IMG/VR virus record: IMGVR_UViG_3300034682_000288
Location: 1 to 24,811 of that record
DNA: 24,811 nucleotides
From: a virus
Reading direction: 5' to 3' (one strand)
Positions within the stretch are counted from its first letter, which is position 1. Every line of letters starts with the position of its first letter. Below are positions 6,960 to 15,350 of the stretch, in pieces. Made by a program: the position numbers and the translations under genes. Under the pieces are notes generated by a model that searched no databases, was not told where the DNA came from, and saw only the letters and a program-made list of their open reading frames with translations.

Positions 6960-8804
6960 ATGCTGAAATTCGAAGAAAACCTCGCGTCCCGCGTCAGCGG
7001 CGCGCTGCAGCCCATGCTGGGCGTCCAGGTCACTGTGACCGCGTCGAACGGCCTGTTGGCCACGCTCTACGCCGACGACGAGTCGACCGTGCTGGGCAAC
7101 CCGCTGACCACCGACACGAACGGCTACTTCGGATTCAAGGCGGCCAACGGCGAGTACACCTTGACCTTCTCTGGCGCACAGATCGAGAACTCCACTCGCA
7201 AGGTCGAACTGTATGACGCCGACGACGATCCACCACTGACGCTGGCACAGGCTGCGGTTCCGACGGCAGCGAGCCGAATCGGTTTTCAACAGGCGGGTGC
7301 AGAAACAGTAGCGCGCACCGTCGAAAACAAGCTGCAAGAGATGCTGAGCATCAAGGACTGCGGCGCAAAAGGCGACGGCACAGACGACCGAGATGCTTTT
7401 TTGGCCGCTGATGCAGATGCAGTCGGGCCGGTAATCCTTCCTCCTGGAGAATACCGTGTTTCTTCGCAACCGGCGCTGAGCAAGCCGCTGCTGAATTTCG
7501 GCGCAACTGTTACGCTGGACGCTGGGTCGTGGCTGCCGCGCTTCGAGCACCACATGGGCCTGCTCTACGATTTCACCAAAAAAGTCAATACATCCGGTAC
7601 GTATCTAGATACGCCATCCTCCTACACCTATCTGAAGGGGCTGGGCTGTTCATACGCCAAACTTGTCAACGCGGCTGGTTACCAACAGAATTTCGGTTCT
7701 GACAGCGGCGGCCGGACGCTCATCCCGATCTATTACGCCGAAGCGAATCACGGCGGGATGGGTGATGTGAATGCCTTTCAAGCTTCGATCAATGTTACGC
7801 CGCACACGAACAAGGATGCGGTGACAAAATGGGTCGGCCAGAACAGCGCCACCGGGCATAGCGCGCAGGTCAGCGCTGGCGGCGCGCAGGTGAACCTCTA
7901 CGGCATGGAGCACCACCTCTACGATGAGGGTTTCGCAGATGTGTCTGCTCTTGGCATAGTGCTGAACTTCCGTCGCACCGGCGTTGACGCGAAAGCTTAT
8001 TCGACGCCGTGGATTGGCGCTCGCTTCCAGGCGTTCGGAACAACCGGTGCAGACTCAGCCTTCCAACTGGCCGGCGACTGGAAGGTGGGGCTTGACCTAT
8101 CCGACGCCGATCTGACCGCTGCTAAGTGCGCCATTGCACTCAAGGCGTCTGATCGTGTGTACTGGAACGTCGACCCGATCTCAACTATCAATGATCAGTG
8201 GTTCGCAGGCGACAACGGAGCAACCCTTGGCGATGTGTATAGCGTGTTCGAGAGTGGTCTGCTCAAGGATATTGTCGGCGGCATATCCATCCTTCAGAGA
8301 TCATCGACCGCCGTGCAAGTACGACCAGGTGTCGATAGCCAGTTCTCGACTCGCATCTTCGGTTCGGCGGCCAACCCATTCGCCGGCATAGGGCAGATCG
8401 GAGCGATTTCCTATTTTGGCGCAGCAAGTCAGGGAACCGATAACACCACGCTCGCTCTTTATGTTGCACAGAACGGTGCCGAGGTAAATGCGCTCGTCAT
8501 CCCCTCAACCGGTGACATTCAGAGTGCGGTCGGCAACTGTGCAGTCATGACAGCTGGCAAGGGCTTGCGGGTAAAGGAAGGGGTGAACGCAAAACAGGGC
8601 GTCGCTACATTGTCAGGCGGCACTATCACTGTGCCCAACGTCAGCGTCACGGCAAACAGTCGAATCTTCCTTACTGCTCAGGATAACAACACGGTCGGCG
8701 TCCCGCGTGTATCAGCTCGCGTTGCCGGCACCAGCTTCACCATTACGTCAAGCAATGCGACCGACAGCGGCGTGGTTGCTTACGAAATTTTCGAACCTGC
8801 ATAA
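6960..8804 (+). CDS. Tailspike / tail fibre with pectate-lyase-like beta-helix
   Basis: The 614-aa product probably binds or cleaves the host surface polysaccharide. Residues about 1-90 form a virion-attachment beta-sandwich with LATLYADDES and PLTTDTNGYFGF, a module shared by many phage fibres. A helical linker (about 105-130) leads to KDCGAKGDGTDD (132-143), the entry motif of pectate-lyase-like beta-helices (Pectate_lyase_3 family). The body (about 145-540) is variable. The last 65 residues (RVSARVAGTSFTITSS near the end) are a beta-rich cap seen in many tail fibres. The body is richer in A/T than its neighbours. The GAGG ribosome binding site is 5 nt from ATG. Confidence 0.82.
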   Translation: MLKFEENLASRVSGALQPMLGVQVTVTASNGLLATLYADDESTVLGNPLTTDTNGYFGFKAANGEYTLTFSGAQIENSTRKVELYDADDDPPLTLAQAAVPTAASRIGFQQAGAETVARTVENKLQEMLSIKDCGAKGDGTDDRDAFLAADADAVGPVILPPGEYRVSSQPALSKPLLNFGATVTLDAGSWLPRFEHHMGLLYDFTKKVNTSGTYLDTPSSYTYLKGLGCSYAKLVNAAGYQQNFGSDSGGRTLIPIYYAEANHGGMGDVNAFQASINVTPHTNKDAVTKWVGQNSATGHSAQVSAGGAQVNLYGMEHHLYDEGFADVSALGIVLNFRRTGVDAKAYSTPWIGARFQAFGTTGADSAFQLAGDWKVGLDLSDADLTAAKCAIALKASDRVYWNVDPISTINDQWFAGDNGATLGDVYSVFESGLLKDIVGGISILQRSSTAVQVRPGVDSQFSTRIFGSAANPFAGIGQIGAISYFGAASQGTDNTTLALYVAQNGAEVNALVIPSTGDIQSAVGNCAVMTAGKGLRVKEGVNAKQGVATLSGGTITVPNVSVTANSRIFLTAQDNNTVGVPRVSARVAGTSFTITSSNATDSGVVAYEIFEPA

Positions 8805-8806
8805 CC

Positions 8807-9442
8807 ATGACCATCATCGTTACCGCCATCGGCACCAACGCGAGCCGGGACTACGCCTGGCTGCTCGACGTGGTGCCGCGCCGGTTGCATCGCGACGACC
8901 TGGGCGACGACCTGCCCGATTTCGTGATGCTGGCCGAGAAGCGCATCAACGGCGACCTGCGCGCGCAGCTGCAGGACGCGATCGCCACGCTTTCATCGAC
9001 CGAGGGCGCGAACTTCATCGCGCTTCCGGCACCGATCCTGTCGATCAAGGCGCTGTCGATCCCCGGCGTCGGGCCGGTCGACTATATGTCGCCTGCGCAG
9101 TTCAACACGCAATACGCGCGCGACCAGGGCGGCGGCCAGCCGCGCCACTACACGCAGATCGGCTCCGCGCTGTACCTGGGGCCGGCGCCGCAGGGTGCCG
9201 TGTCGTTGTCGGCGGTGGTGCGGTCAACCGTGCCCGCGCTGGCCGACTCGGCCGGCAGCAACTGGCTGATCGAGCAGCACCCCGAGGTGTATCTGGCCGC
9301 CACAATGTGCGAGGCACTGCTGCACATCCGCGACTACCCGAATCACCAGGTGTGGGAAGCCAAGTACCTGGCGGCCATTGCGGCCCTCGATAACAACGAC
9401 TGGGAGAACGCGAGCACGCTTTCGCTGCGCGCGCCCACCTGA
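8807..9442 (+). CDS. Head-tail adaptor protein (SU10-adaptor-like)
   Basis: The 211-aa product should attach below the portal ring and link it to the tail. The N-terminal half, with LPDFVMLAEKRINGDL, is a helical region as found in adaptors of the gp6/SU10 type; the middle forms beta strands (SALYLGPAP); the C-terminus is helical, with LIEQHPEVYLAATMCEALL, a pattern I recognise from phage adaptor proteins. It matches the SU10-like capsid gene upstream. It starts 2 nt after the tailspike stop with no clear Shine-Dalgarno, so it is probably coupled. Confidence 0.7.
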   Translation: MTIIVTAIGTNASRDYAWLLDVVPRRLHRDDLGDDLPDFVMLAEKRINGDLRAQLQDAIATLSSTEGANFIALPAPILSIKALSIPGVGPVDYMSPAQFNTQYARDQGGGQPRHYTQIGSALYLGPAPQGAVSLSAVVRSTVPALADSAGSNWLIEQHPEVYLAATMCEALLHIRDYPNHQVWEAKYLAAIAALDNNDWENASTLSLRAPT

Positions 9443-9459
9443 CCCAAGAAGGACAGACC

Positions 9460-10317
9460 ATGGCAGTTGAAAACGTTACCTACGTGGGCGACCTGAACCC
9501 GGCCACGCCGACCGGCGCCGAGCCGAAGAGCGAAGGCGACGACCACATCCGGAACATCAAGAAGGGGCTGCGCCAGAGCTTCGCGGGCTTCCTCGGCGCC
9601 ATCCTGGTCACCGGCGCCGACGGTGGCGCAGCGAATGCATACACGCTGACGCCGCCGCAGCCGCTCCTGGCCTACTCGACCAAGATGCTGGCCGTGTTCG
9701 TCCCGACCGCGAACAACACCGGCGCCACTACGCTCAATATCTCGGGCTTGGGCGCCAAGGAGGTGGTTTCCGTCGCCGGCGTGCCGCTGGTGGCCGGCGA
9801 CCTCACGGCAGGCCGCTTCTATACCGCCTTCTACGACGGCACGCGTTTCCGCCTCGACAACGTCACCCAGAACTATGTCGACCAGCTTGTGATCGCCGGC
9901 ACGGTGCCGGGCGTCAACGACCCGTCCAACAATGGCAAGGTGTTTGGCAGCGTGGCCGGTGTCGGCACCTGGATTGGCCTGGACGGCCGTGGCGACCCCG
10001 TGTTCGACAACGGCGACGTCGGCAGCGGTACGGCGGTCATCGACCACATGAAGGGCGACGGCCAGAAGATCAAGGCTGTCGGCCAGCATACGCTGACCGC
10101 TACCGGTTTTCCTGCTGGCCGCCTTTCCGGCGTGCTGCTCGAGCTGACCAACTACGGCACGATCGCGCTGACCACCACCGGCATCACCTGGATCAAGAGC
10201 GACGGCACCGAGACGACGAACTTCTCGCAGTCGGGCATCACCTTCCCTGCCGCCGGCCGTGGCCGCGTCGTGCTGTATTCCTACGGCGACGGCGTCGTCT
10301 ACGGGAAGCAGGCATGA
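9460..10317 (+). CDS. Tail fibre-like structural protein
   Basis: The 285-aa product begins with a short module, TPTGAEPKSEGDDHIRNIKK (about 16-35), that occurs at the N-terminus of many phage tail-fibre-like proteins and probably anchors them to the tail. The rest is Gly/Thr-rich and beta-strand-rich (for example ATTLNISGLGAKEV), fitting a repeated beta fold. No enzymatic motif is seen. It has an AAGGA ribosome binding site and overlaps the next gene by 4 bp (ATGA), so the two products may act together, for example as shaft and tip. Confidence 0.65.
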   Translation: MAVENVTYVGDLNPATPTGAEPKSEGDDHIRNIKKGLRQSFAGFLGAILVTGADGGAANAYTLTPPQPLLAYSTKMLAVFVPTANNTGATTLNISGLGAKEVVSVAGVPLVAGDLTAGRFYTAFYDGTRFRLDNVTQNYVDQLVIAGTVPGVNDPSNNGKVFGSVAGVGTWIGLDGRGDPVFDNGDVGSGTAVIDHMKGDGQKIKAVGQHTLTATGFPAGRLSGVLLELTNYGTIALTTTGITWIKSDGTETTNFSQSGITFPAAGRGRVVLYSYGDGVVYGKQA

Positions 10318-10844
10318 AGGCCTGGCTGAAGGCGCTCGCGTTCAGCCGGCGCGCGCAGCTGGTGACGAGAGAGTTCACGGCAAACGGCACGCTAGTGATA
10401 CCGGCTGGCGTCTCGTCGGCAAACATCTCCGGCTATGGGGCGCGCGGGAAGAATGCGGAGCCAGGTAGAGCAATCATCCGAGAGAACAGGACGATCTACG
10501 CCACCCGCAGGGATAACGGCGTGCGTGAGGTCGTGTTCAGCGATCGATACACCGTCAGCTATAACGGCCAGACGGCGTATTGCGAGCCAGTAAATAACAC
10601 CCCGAGCGACCCAACGTACTCATCAAATCAAACGTGCTACGCGTACGATTTATACAGTGAAACACCTCCACAGCCAGCGACCCAGGGAGCGTCCGCTACC
10701 GGCCTCGGCAAGACCTTCCCGGGCAGCCTTGGCAACGTTCCGCAAACTGTGACGTCGTTCCCCAACGTGCCGGTCACCGGCGGCGCCAGCTACAACATCG
10801 TGGTCCCGGCCGACGGCCTGGTCACGGTCACCTACTACCTGTGA
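10314..10844 (+). CDS. Tail fibre tip-like protein, unknown
   Basis: The 176-aa product starts with a basic helical segment and then a beta-rich domain opening with FTANGTLVIPAGVSS (about 21-35), a phrase common in glycine-rich phage tail proteins. The middle (about 40-125) is polar, tyrosine-rich and has two cysteines; the end (GGASYNIVVPADGLVTV) returns to the same beta fold as the start. The layout looks like a conserved frame holding a variable insert, and the insert DNA is less GC-rich than its flanks. It overlaps the preceding gene as ATGA. Confidence 0.6.
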   Translation: MKAWLKALAFSRRAQLVTREFTANGTLVIPAGVSSANISGYGARGKNAEPGRAIIRENRTIYATRRDNGVREVVFSDRYTVSYNGQTAYCEPVNNTPSDPTYSSNQTCYAYDLYSETPPQPATQGASATGLGKTFPGSLGNVPQTVTSFPNVPVTGGASYNIVVPADGLVTVTYYL

Positions 10845-10851
10845 GGGCCGC

Positions 10852-12417
10852 ATGGCCAACCCAATCAAATTCGACAACGTCGGCGCTCTCGGCGTGGTCC
10901 GCGATATCGCGGCCGCCGAGCTGCCGCAGGGTGCCTGGTCGGACGCGCGCAACATCCGCTTCCTGGATGGTGCGGCGCTGCAGTTCCTCGGCCACGGCCA
11001 GGTGTATCTGACGCCGCCGGCGCCGCCGCAGTACCTACTGCAGGCGAACGTCGCCGGCTCGCGTTACTGGCTGTATGCGACGGCCGGCAAGCAGTATGCC
11101 GCGTCCAACGCCTCGGGCGCGTCGGTGCACACGGACATCAGCCACGCCACCCCGCGGGCCGGCGCCGTCAACCGCTGGTCGGGCTGTGTCTTCGGCGGCA
11201 TTCCGGTGCTGAACGCCGCCGACGGCAAGCCACCGATGTATTGGGACACCGACCTGACGCACAAGTTTCTGGACCTACCGGCCTGGCCGGCGGCGACATC
11301 GTGCAAGGTGCTGCGCCAGTACAAGAACATGCTGATCGCCCTGGGCATCACGCGCGGCGGCGCGCGGCTGGACTACATGGTGAAGTGGTCGAGCCTGGCG
11401 GTACCGGGCGCCCTGCCCTCCACGTGGAATGAGGCCGACTCCACCCAGGATGCTGGCGAGTTCGACCTAGCCGAGGGCCAAGACCCGATCGTGGACGGCC
11501 TGGGCCTGAAGGACAGCCTGATCGTCTACAAGGAGTCGAGCACATACGCGATCGACTATATCGGCGGCCAGTTCATCCTGAAGCCCCGCAAGGTCTCCGG
11601 AATGAGCGGGCTGCTGAACATGAATTGCGCGGTTGAGTTCGAAGCCGGCTTCGGCGCCATGCACTTCGCGGTGACGGGCTCCGACATCGTGCAGCATGAT
11701 GGTTTCTCGGCCAGGTCGGTGCTGGACAAGAAGGCGCGCCGCTTCTTCTTCCAGAACATCGACGTCGCGCATAAGGACAAGGTCTTCGTCTTCAAGAATC
11801 CGTTCCTGAACGAGATCCTGGTGGCCTACCCCTCGATCGGCGCCACCTGGTGCGACATGGCGCTGGTCTACAACTACGTTGACGGCACGGTCAGCTTCCG
11901 CAGCCTGCCGAATGTGACGCATGCGGCATACGGCCCGGTCGACAACTCGCTGGCCGGCAACTGGAACCAGGACGATGCGCCCTGGGATACCGACCTGACC
12001 GCGTGGAACGGGCCCGACTTCACGCCCGATACCGCGCGCGTGATGATGGGCAGCGCCGACACGAAGCTGTTCCTGCTCGACGCGTCGACGTCGTTCGACG
12101 GCGCGCTGCCGGACGCCTATCTCGAGCGGCGCGGGCTGTCGTTCGGCGCGCCGGAGCGCGTCAAGATTGCATCGGGCGTGCGGCCGCGCATCACCGGCAA
12201 CCGCGGCGGCACGGTGATCGTTCGGCTGGGCGCCGCCGACGGACCCGACGACGAGCCGAAGTGGGCGAAGCCGATCACCTTCACGATCGGCACAACGCTG
12301 AAGCTCGACCGGTTCGTCTCAGGCCGCTACCTGGCCATTCGGTTCGAAACCGGCACCGCTTTCAGCTGGAAGCTGGACGGTTTCGCCCTTCTGGTAGATG
12401 ACGCTGGAGAATTCTAG
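10852..12417 (+). CDS. Probable tail hub / packaged-DNA stabilisation protein (P22 gp10-like)
   Basis: The 521-aa product has no signal peptide and is rich in beta strands with repeated aromatic-Gly-Asp turns, fitting a propeller-like tail hub. The N-terminal phrase GALGVVRDIAAAELPQGAWS and the following NIRFLDG are familiar from podovirus proteins placed between adaptor and ejection genes. P22 gp10 plugs the portal-adaptor channel and carries tailspikes; a matching role here is inferred from fold, size and position. The GAGGG ribosome binding site is well placed. The next gene starts immediately after the stop codon. Confidence 0.6.
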   Translation: MANPIKFDNVGALGVVRDIAAAELPQGAWSDARNIRFLDGAALQFLGHGQVYLTPPAPPQYLLQANVAGSRYWLYATAGKQYAASNASGASVHTDISHATPRAGAVNRWSGCVFGGIPVLNAADGKPPMYWDTDLTHKFLDLPAWPAATSCKVLRQYKNMLIALGITRGGARLDYMVKWSSLAVPGALPSTWNEADSTQDAGEFDLAEGQDPIVDGLGLKDSLIVYKESSTYAIDYIGGQFILKPRKVSGMSGLLNMNCAVEFEAGFGAMHFAVTGSDIVQHDGFSARSVLDKKARRFFFQNIDVAHKDKVFVFKNPFLNEILVAYPSIGATWCDMALVYNYVDGTVSFRSLPNVTHAAYGPVDNSLAGNWNQDDAPWDTDLTAWNGPDFTPDTARVMMGSADTKLFLLDASTSFDGALPDAYLERRGLSFGAPERVKIASGVRPRITGNRGGTVIVRLGAADGPDDEPKWAKPITFTIGTTLKLDRFVSGRYLAIRFETGTAFSWKLDGFALLVDDAGEF

Positions 12418-12687
12418 ATGCGCCCGACAAGCACAAACGCAATCAGCTACCAGCCCGGCGACCCGCCGGCCGATCCGGCGCAGCTGCAGCGCTTCCTGCG
12501 CGAGGAGCAGCTGAAGTGGAAGGCGGCAATCGACGCGCTGGCCGACGGCTTCCTGCCGGTGGTCTACGCGCCGCCGGCGAAGCCGCGCGACGGGATGCTG
12601 CGCAACGCCGACGGCGTCCAGTGGGATCCCGGTAGCGGCGCCGGTTTGTACCGCTACGGAAATAACACCTGGAATCACCTCGGCTGA
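12418..12687 (+). CDS. Small virion-associated phage protein, unknown
   Basis: The 89-aa product begins directly after the stop of the hub gene (TAGATG) with GGAG upstream, so the two are co-translated. The N-terminal half has a helix with LQRFLREEQLKW. The C-terminal half, PRDGMLRNADGVQWDPGSG followed by a Y-R-Y pattern, is a short beta module seen in several phage tail proteins. Its exact role is unknown; as a partner of the hub it may sit on the tail. Confidence 0.65.
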   Translation: MRPTSTNAISYQPGDPPADPAQLQRFLREEQLKWKAAIDALADGFLPVVYAPPAKPRDGMLRNADGVQWDPGSGAGLYRYGNNTWNHLG

Positions 12688-12719
12688 CACCCAGCCACAT
12701 CACCATTGAAAGGAACATC

Positions 12720-14027
12720 ATGGGCTTTTTGAAAGACCTCGTGGGCATCGCCGCGCCCATCGCCGGCACCATCATCGGCGGTCCGGTCGGCGGCGCCATC
12801 GGTGGCGCGCTCGGCGGCCTGGCGAGCGGCAGCGGCCAGCCAAAGTCGCACACCACCACCCAGCAGCAACAGCTTGACCCGCGTATCGAGCAGATGCTGT
12901 TCGGGAATGGTGGCGACAACAAGGGCCTACTGTCACAGTACCAAGGCATGCTGAATCAGCCCCGATCGGACGCCGCCACCGGCTTTGCGAACGCCAACGC
13001 GCAGTACCTCAACAACAACGGTGCCGCCGACTTGGCCGCCACGCGTGGGGCCGCGTACCAGGCCATGCAAGGCAATACTGCACCGACGATGAACGCGGCC
13101 AGTGCCGCCGGCGGATATGCTTCGCTTCCTGCCTATGCGGTGGGCGAGAAGGTGAATGCGCCGAGCCAGAACAACATCGACTTGTCGGGCTCGTACAACA
13201 GCCTCATCAACGGTGCGCCGGGTGCAAACCCGTACCTCACCGGCGCCATCCAAAAAGGAATCAACCAGTCGTCGAACGCTTTCGGCAACATGGTGACGGA
13301 TGCCAAGGCGGCCACCCAGGACGTGCTGGGCAGCATCCGCGGAAACTCCGTGCTGGCTGGCCAGTTCGGCGGTTCGCGCCAGGGCATCGCCGAGGGTAAG
13401 GCGATCGACAGTATGAACACCAACCTGGCGCGCGCCGCTTCGCAGTTCGGCCAGAACAACACCGATGCGGCCGTCGCGGCGCAGGCCGGCGCCTACGACG
13501 CCGACCGCAATCGTCAGCTCGCCGCCACGCAAGGCCTGGGCGCGCAGCAGTACGGCGTGGCGCAGCAGGAGGCCGCGTACGCCCAACAGGCGCAGATGCA
13601 GAACGTTCAAAACTCGTTCGACGCAAGCAAGACGAATGCGAGCATGGCTCAGCAAAACAACCAGTTCAACGCAGGTCTGCAACAACAGGCCGGGCTGGCC
13701 AACCAACAAGCCCAGCTCGCGACGAACGGCCAGAATACGAGCGCAGGCCTCGCCGGCGCCGGCCTGCTTTCTGGCCTGCTCGGCAACGCATCGAACCAGG
13801 TGAACGCCAACGATAACTGGGGCCTGGGCCGCGCGCAGGGTGTGAACTCGCTGCTGGCGCCGTACCTCGGCGCGAACAGCTCGAGCAGCAGCAGCCAACC
13901 GGTCTACAGCAACTCGGTTGGTAACGCGCTGGGTGGCGCCATGATGGGCGGCCAGTTGGGCGGCCTGTTCGGCAGCGGTGGCTTTTCTTCTCTCTTCGGC
14001 CCAGGCACCATCGGCGCCGGCTTTTAA
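12720..14027 (+). CDS. Probable DNA-ejection / internal virion protein 1
   Basis: The 435-aa product begins with a glycine-rich hydrophobic stretch (about 6-38, repeated GG and GGA steps) that could insert into a membrane. A long helical region rich in A, Q and N follows (about 45-340), and the C-terminus is again Gly/Ser-rich. No enzymatic motif is visible. The composition and the place after the tail hub fit podovirus ejection proteins such as P22 gp7/gp20/gp16, which travel with the DNA and form a channel. No direct homologue is claimed. It has a good AAAGGA ribosome binding site and is first of three such genes. Confidence 0.6.
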   Translation: MGFLKDLVGIAAPIAGTIIGGPVGGAIGGALGGLASGSGQPKSHTTTQQQQLDPRIEQMLFGNGGDNKGLLSQYQGMLNQPRSDAATGFANANAQYLNNNGAADLAATRGAAYQAMQGNTAPTMNAASAAGGYASLPAYAVGEKVNAPSQNNIDLSGSYNSLINGAPGANPYLTGAIQKGINQSSNAFGNMVTDAKAATQDVLGSIRGNSVLAGQFGGSRQGIAEGKAIDSMNTNLARAASQFGQNNTDAAVAAQAGAYDADRNRQLAATQGLGAQQYGVAQQEAAYAQQAQMQNVQNSFDASKTNASMAQQNNQFNAGLQQQAGLANQQAQLATNGQNTSAGLAGAGLLSGLLGNASNQVNANDNWGLGRAQGVNSLLAPYLGANSSSSSSQPVYSNSVGNALGGAMMGGQLGGLFGSGGFSSLFGPGTIGAGF

Positions 14028-14036
14028 GGAATCGAT

Positions 14037-15350
14037 ATGGCAGGACTACTCGATATTTTCGGCGGTAGCCCGCAGGCCCAAGGCCTGCTCGCCGCGACGG
14101 CGCAGATTCTCCAGGCCTCGGGCCCGTCGTTCCGTCCGACCAGCCTTGGCCAGATCCTCGGCGGCGGGCTGCAGGCTGGCCAGGAGGCCACGCAGTTGGC
14201 GCGCGCACGCGACCTGCAGTTCCGAGGCGCCGAAGCCGACCTGGCCGCCCAGGAGCGCGCACGCGCCATGCAAGAGCAGGAGCTGGCCGCCGCGCGCAGA
14301 GCTATCCGGACACCCGGCCAGCAGGCCGCCGCCCTCCCCGGCGGGCCGACGCAGGAGAACGCTGCGCGCATTGGCGAATTCAAGAGCGAGTTCGACCCGG
14401 ATGCCTATGTCGCCGCGATGATGCAGATCAACCCGCTTCGCGCGCTGGAGATCAAGCGATCGTTGGCCAAGTCGGGGCCTGAGTTCGACACCAAGCCGCA
14501 GGTCGCAACCGATGACATGGGGAACGTGTTCCAGTACCTGGTGGCCAAGGACGGCTCTATCCGCAAGTTGGATGGCGTGAAGCCGCGGGACGAGATGAAA
14601 TTGGCCACCTTCGGCGGCCGAACCGAGGCGTACGATCCATATGCTCTGCGGGCGGGTCAAACTTTCCAGCACACTATGGCGCCCGGAGAGGCGGCAAGCA
14701 ACGCGGTGGCGCGAGCAAACCTGGGCCTCTCCCGCGAGCGATTGGAGCTCGACCGTCTGGCGATGGGGCCTGGTGGGGCCAAGGCGCCTGCTGGCTACCG
14801 CTGGAAGGCGGATGGCAGTCTCGAAGCAATCACCGGTGGCCCGGCGACGAAAGGGGCTACTGCGACTGAGGGCGAGCGTAAGGCCGCCACCTTATTGATG
14901 CGACTGCAGGGATCTGAAGCGCAGCTTGAGGAAGCATTGAAGGATGACGCGGGTGCTGCCACGCCAAACCTACTCGCGCAAGGCCTGCGCGGCGTTGGAG
15001 CGGAGTCGGCGGCCAATTCGATTCTTGGCGAAGGGCGTCAACGCGTCGAGGCGGCGCAGCTCGACATTCTCGATGCTGCCCTTACGCTCGGCACCGGCGC
15101 CGCTTACACGCGCGAGCAGCTGGAGGGCTATCGCCGTTCCTACTTCCCCCAGATCGGTGACAGCAAAAAAACGGTTGAGGAAAAGCAGGCGCGCCTGAAC
15201 AACGTAATTGACGCCGCGAGGGTTGCCGCTGGGCGTGCAGCGCCTGGCGGTGACCCACTTCCGCCGCCACAACGGAATCCAGGTGCTGCTTACTCGGACC
15301 CAGAGAAAGAGCGCCGCTATCAAGAATGGAAAAGGAGTCAAGGCAAATGA
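14037..15350 (+). CDS. Probable DNA-ejection / internal virion protein 2
   Basis: The 437-aa product starts with a short hydrophobic, Gly-rich segment (LLDIFGGSPQAQGLLAATAQ), then a long Ala/Arg/Glu/Gln-rich coiled coil (about 50-100). A globular middle and a helical C-terminal half follow, the latter with QLDILDAALTLGTGAAYTREQ, a phrase I recognise from phage proteins of ejection or DNA-transfer type. The ribosome binding site AAGGA is clear. It overlaps the following gene by 4 bp (ATGA). The function is inferred from composition and context. Confidence 0.6.
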   Translation: MAGLLDIFGGSPQAQGLLAATAQILQASGPSFRPTSLGQILGGGLQAGQEATQLARARDLQFRGAEADLAAQERARAMQEQELAAARRAIRTPGQQAAALPGGPTQENAARIGEFKSEFDPDAYVAAMMQINPLRALEIKRSLAKSGPEFDTKPQVATDDMGNVFQYLVAKDGSIRKLDGVKPRDEMKLATFGGRTEAYDPYALRAGQTFQHTMAPGEAASNAVARANLGLSRERLELDRLAMGPGGAKAPAGYRWKADGSLEAITGGPATKGATATEGERKAATLLMRLQGSEAQLEEALKDDAGAATPNLLAQGLRGVGAESAANSILGEGRQRVEAAQLDILDAALTLGTGAAYTREQLEGYRRSYFPQIGDSKKTVEEKQARLNNVIDAARVAAGRAAPGGDPLPPPQRNPGAAYSDPEKERRYQEWKRSQGK

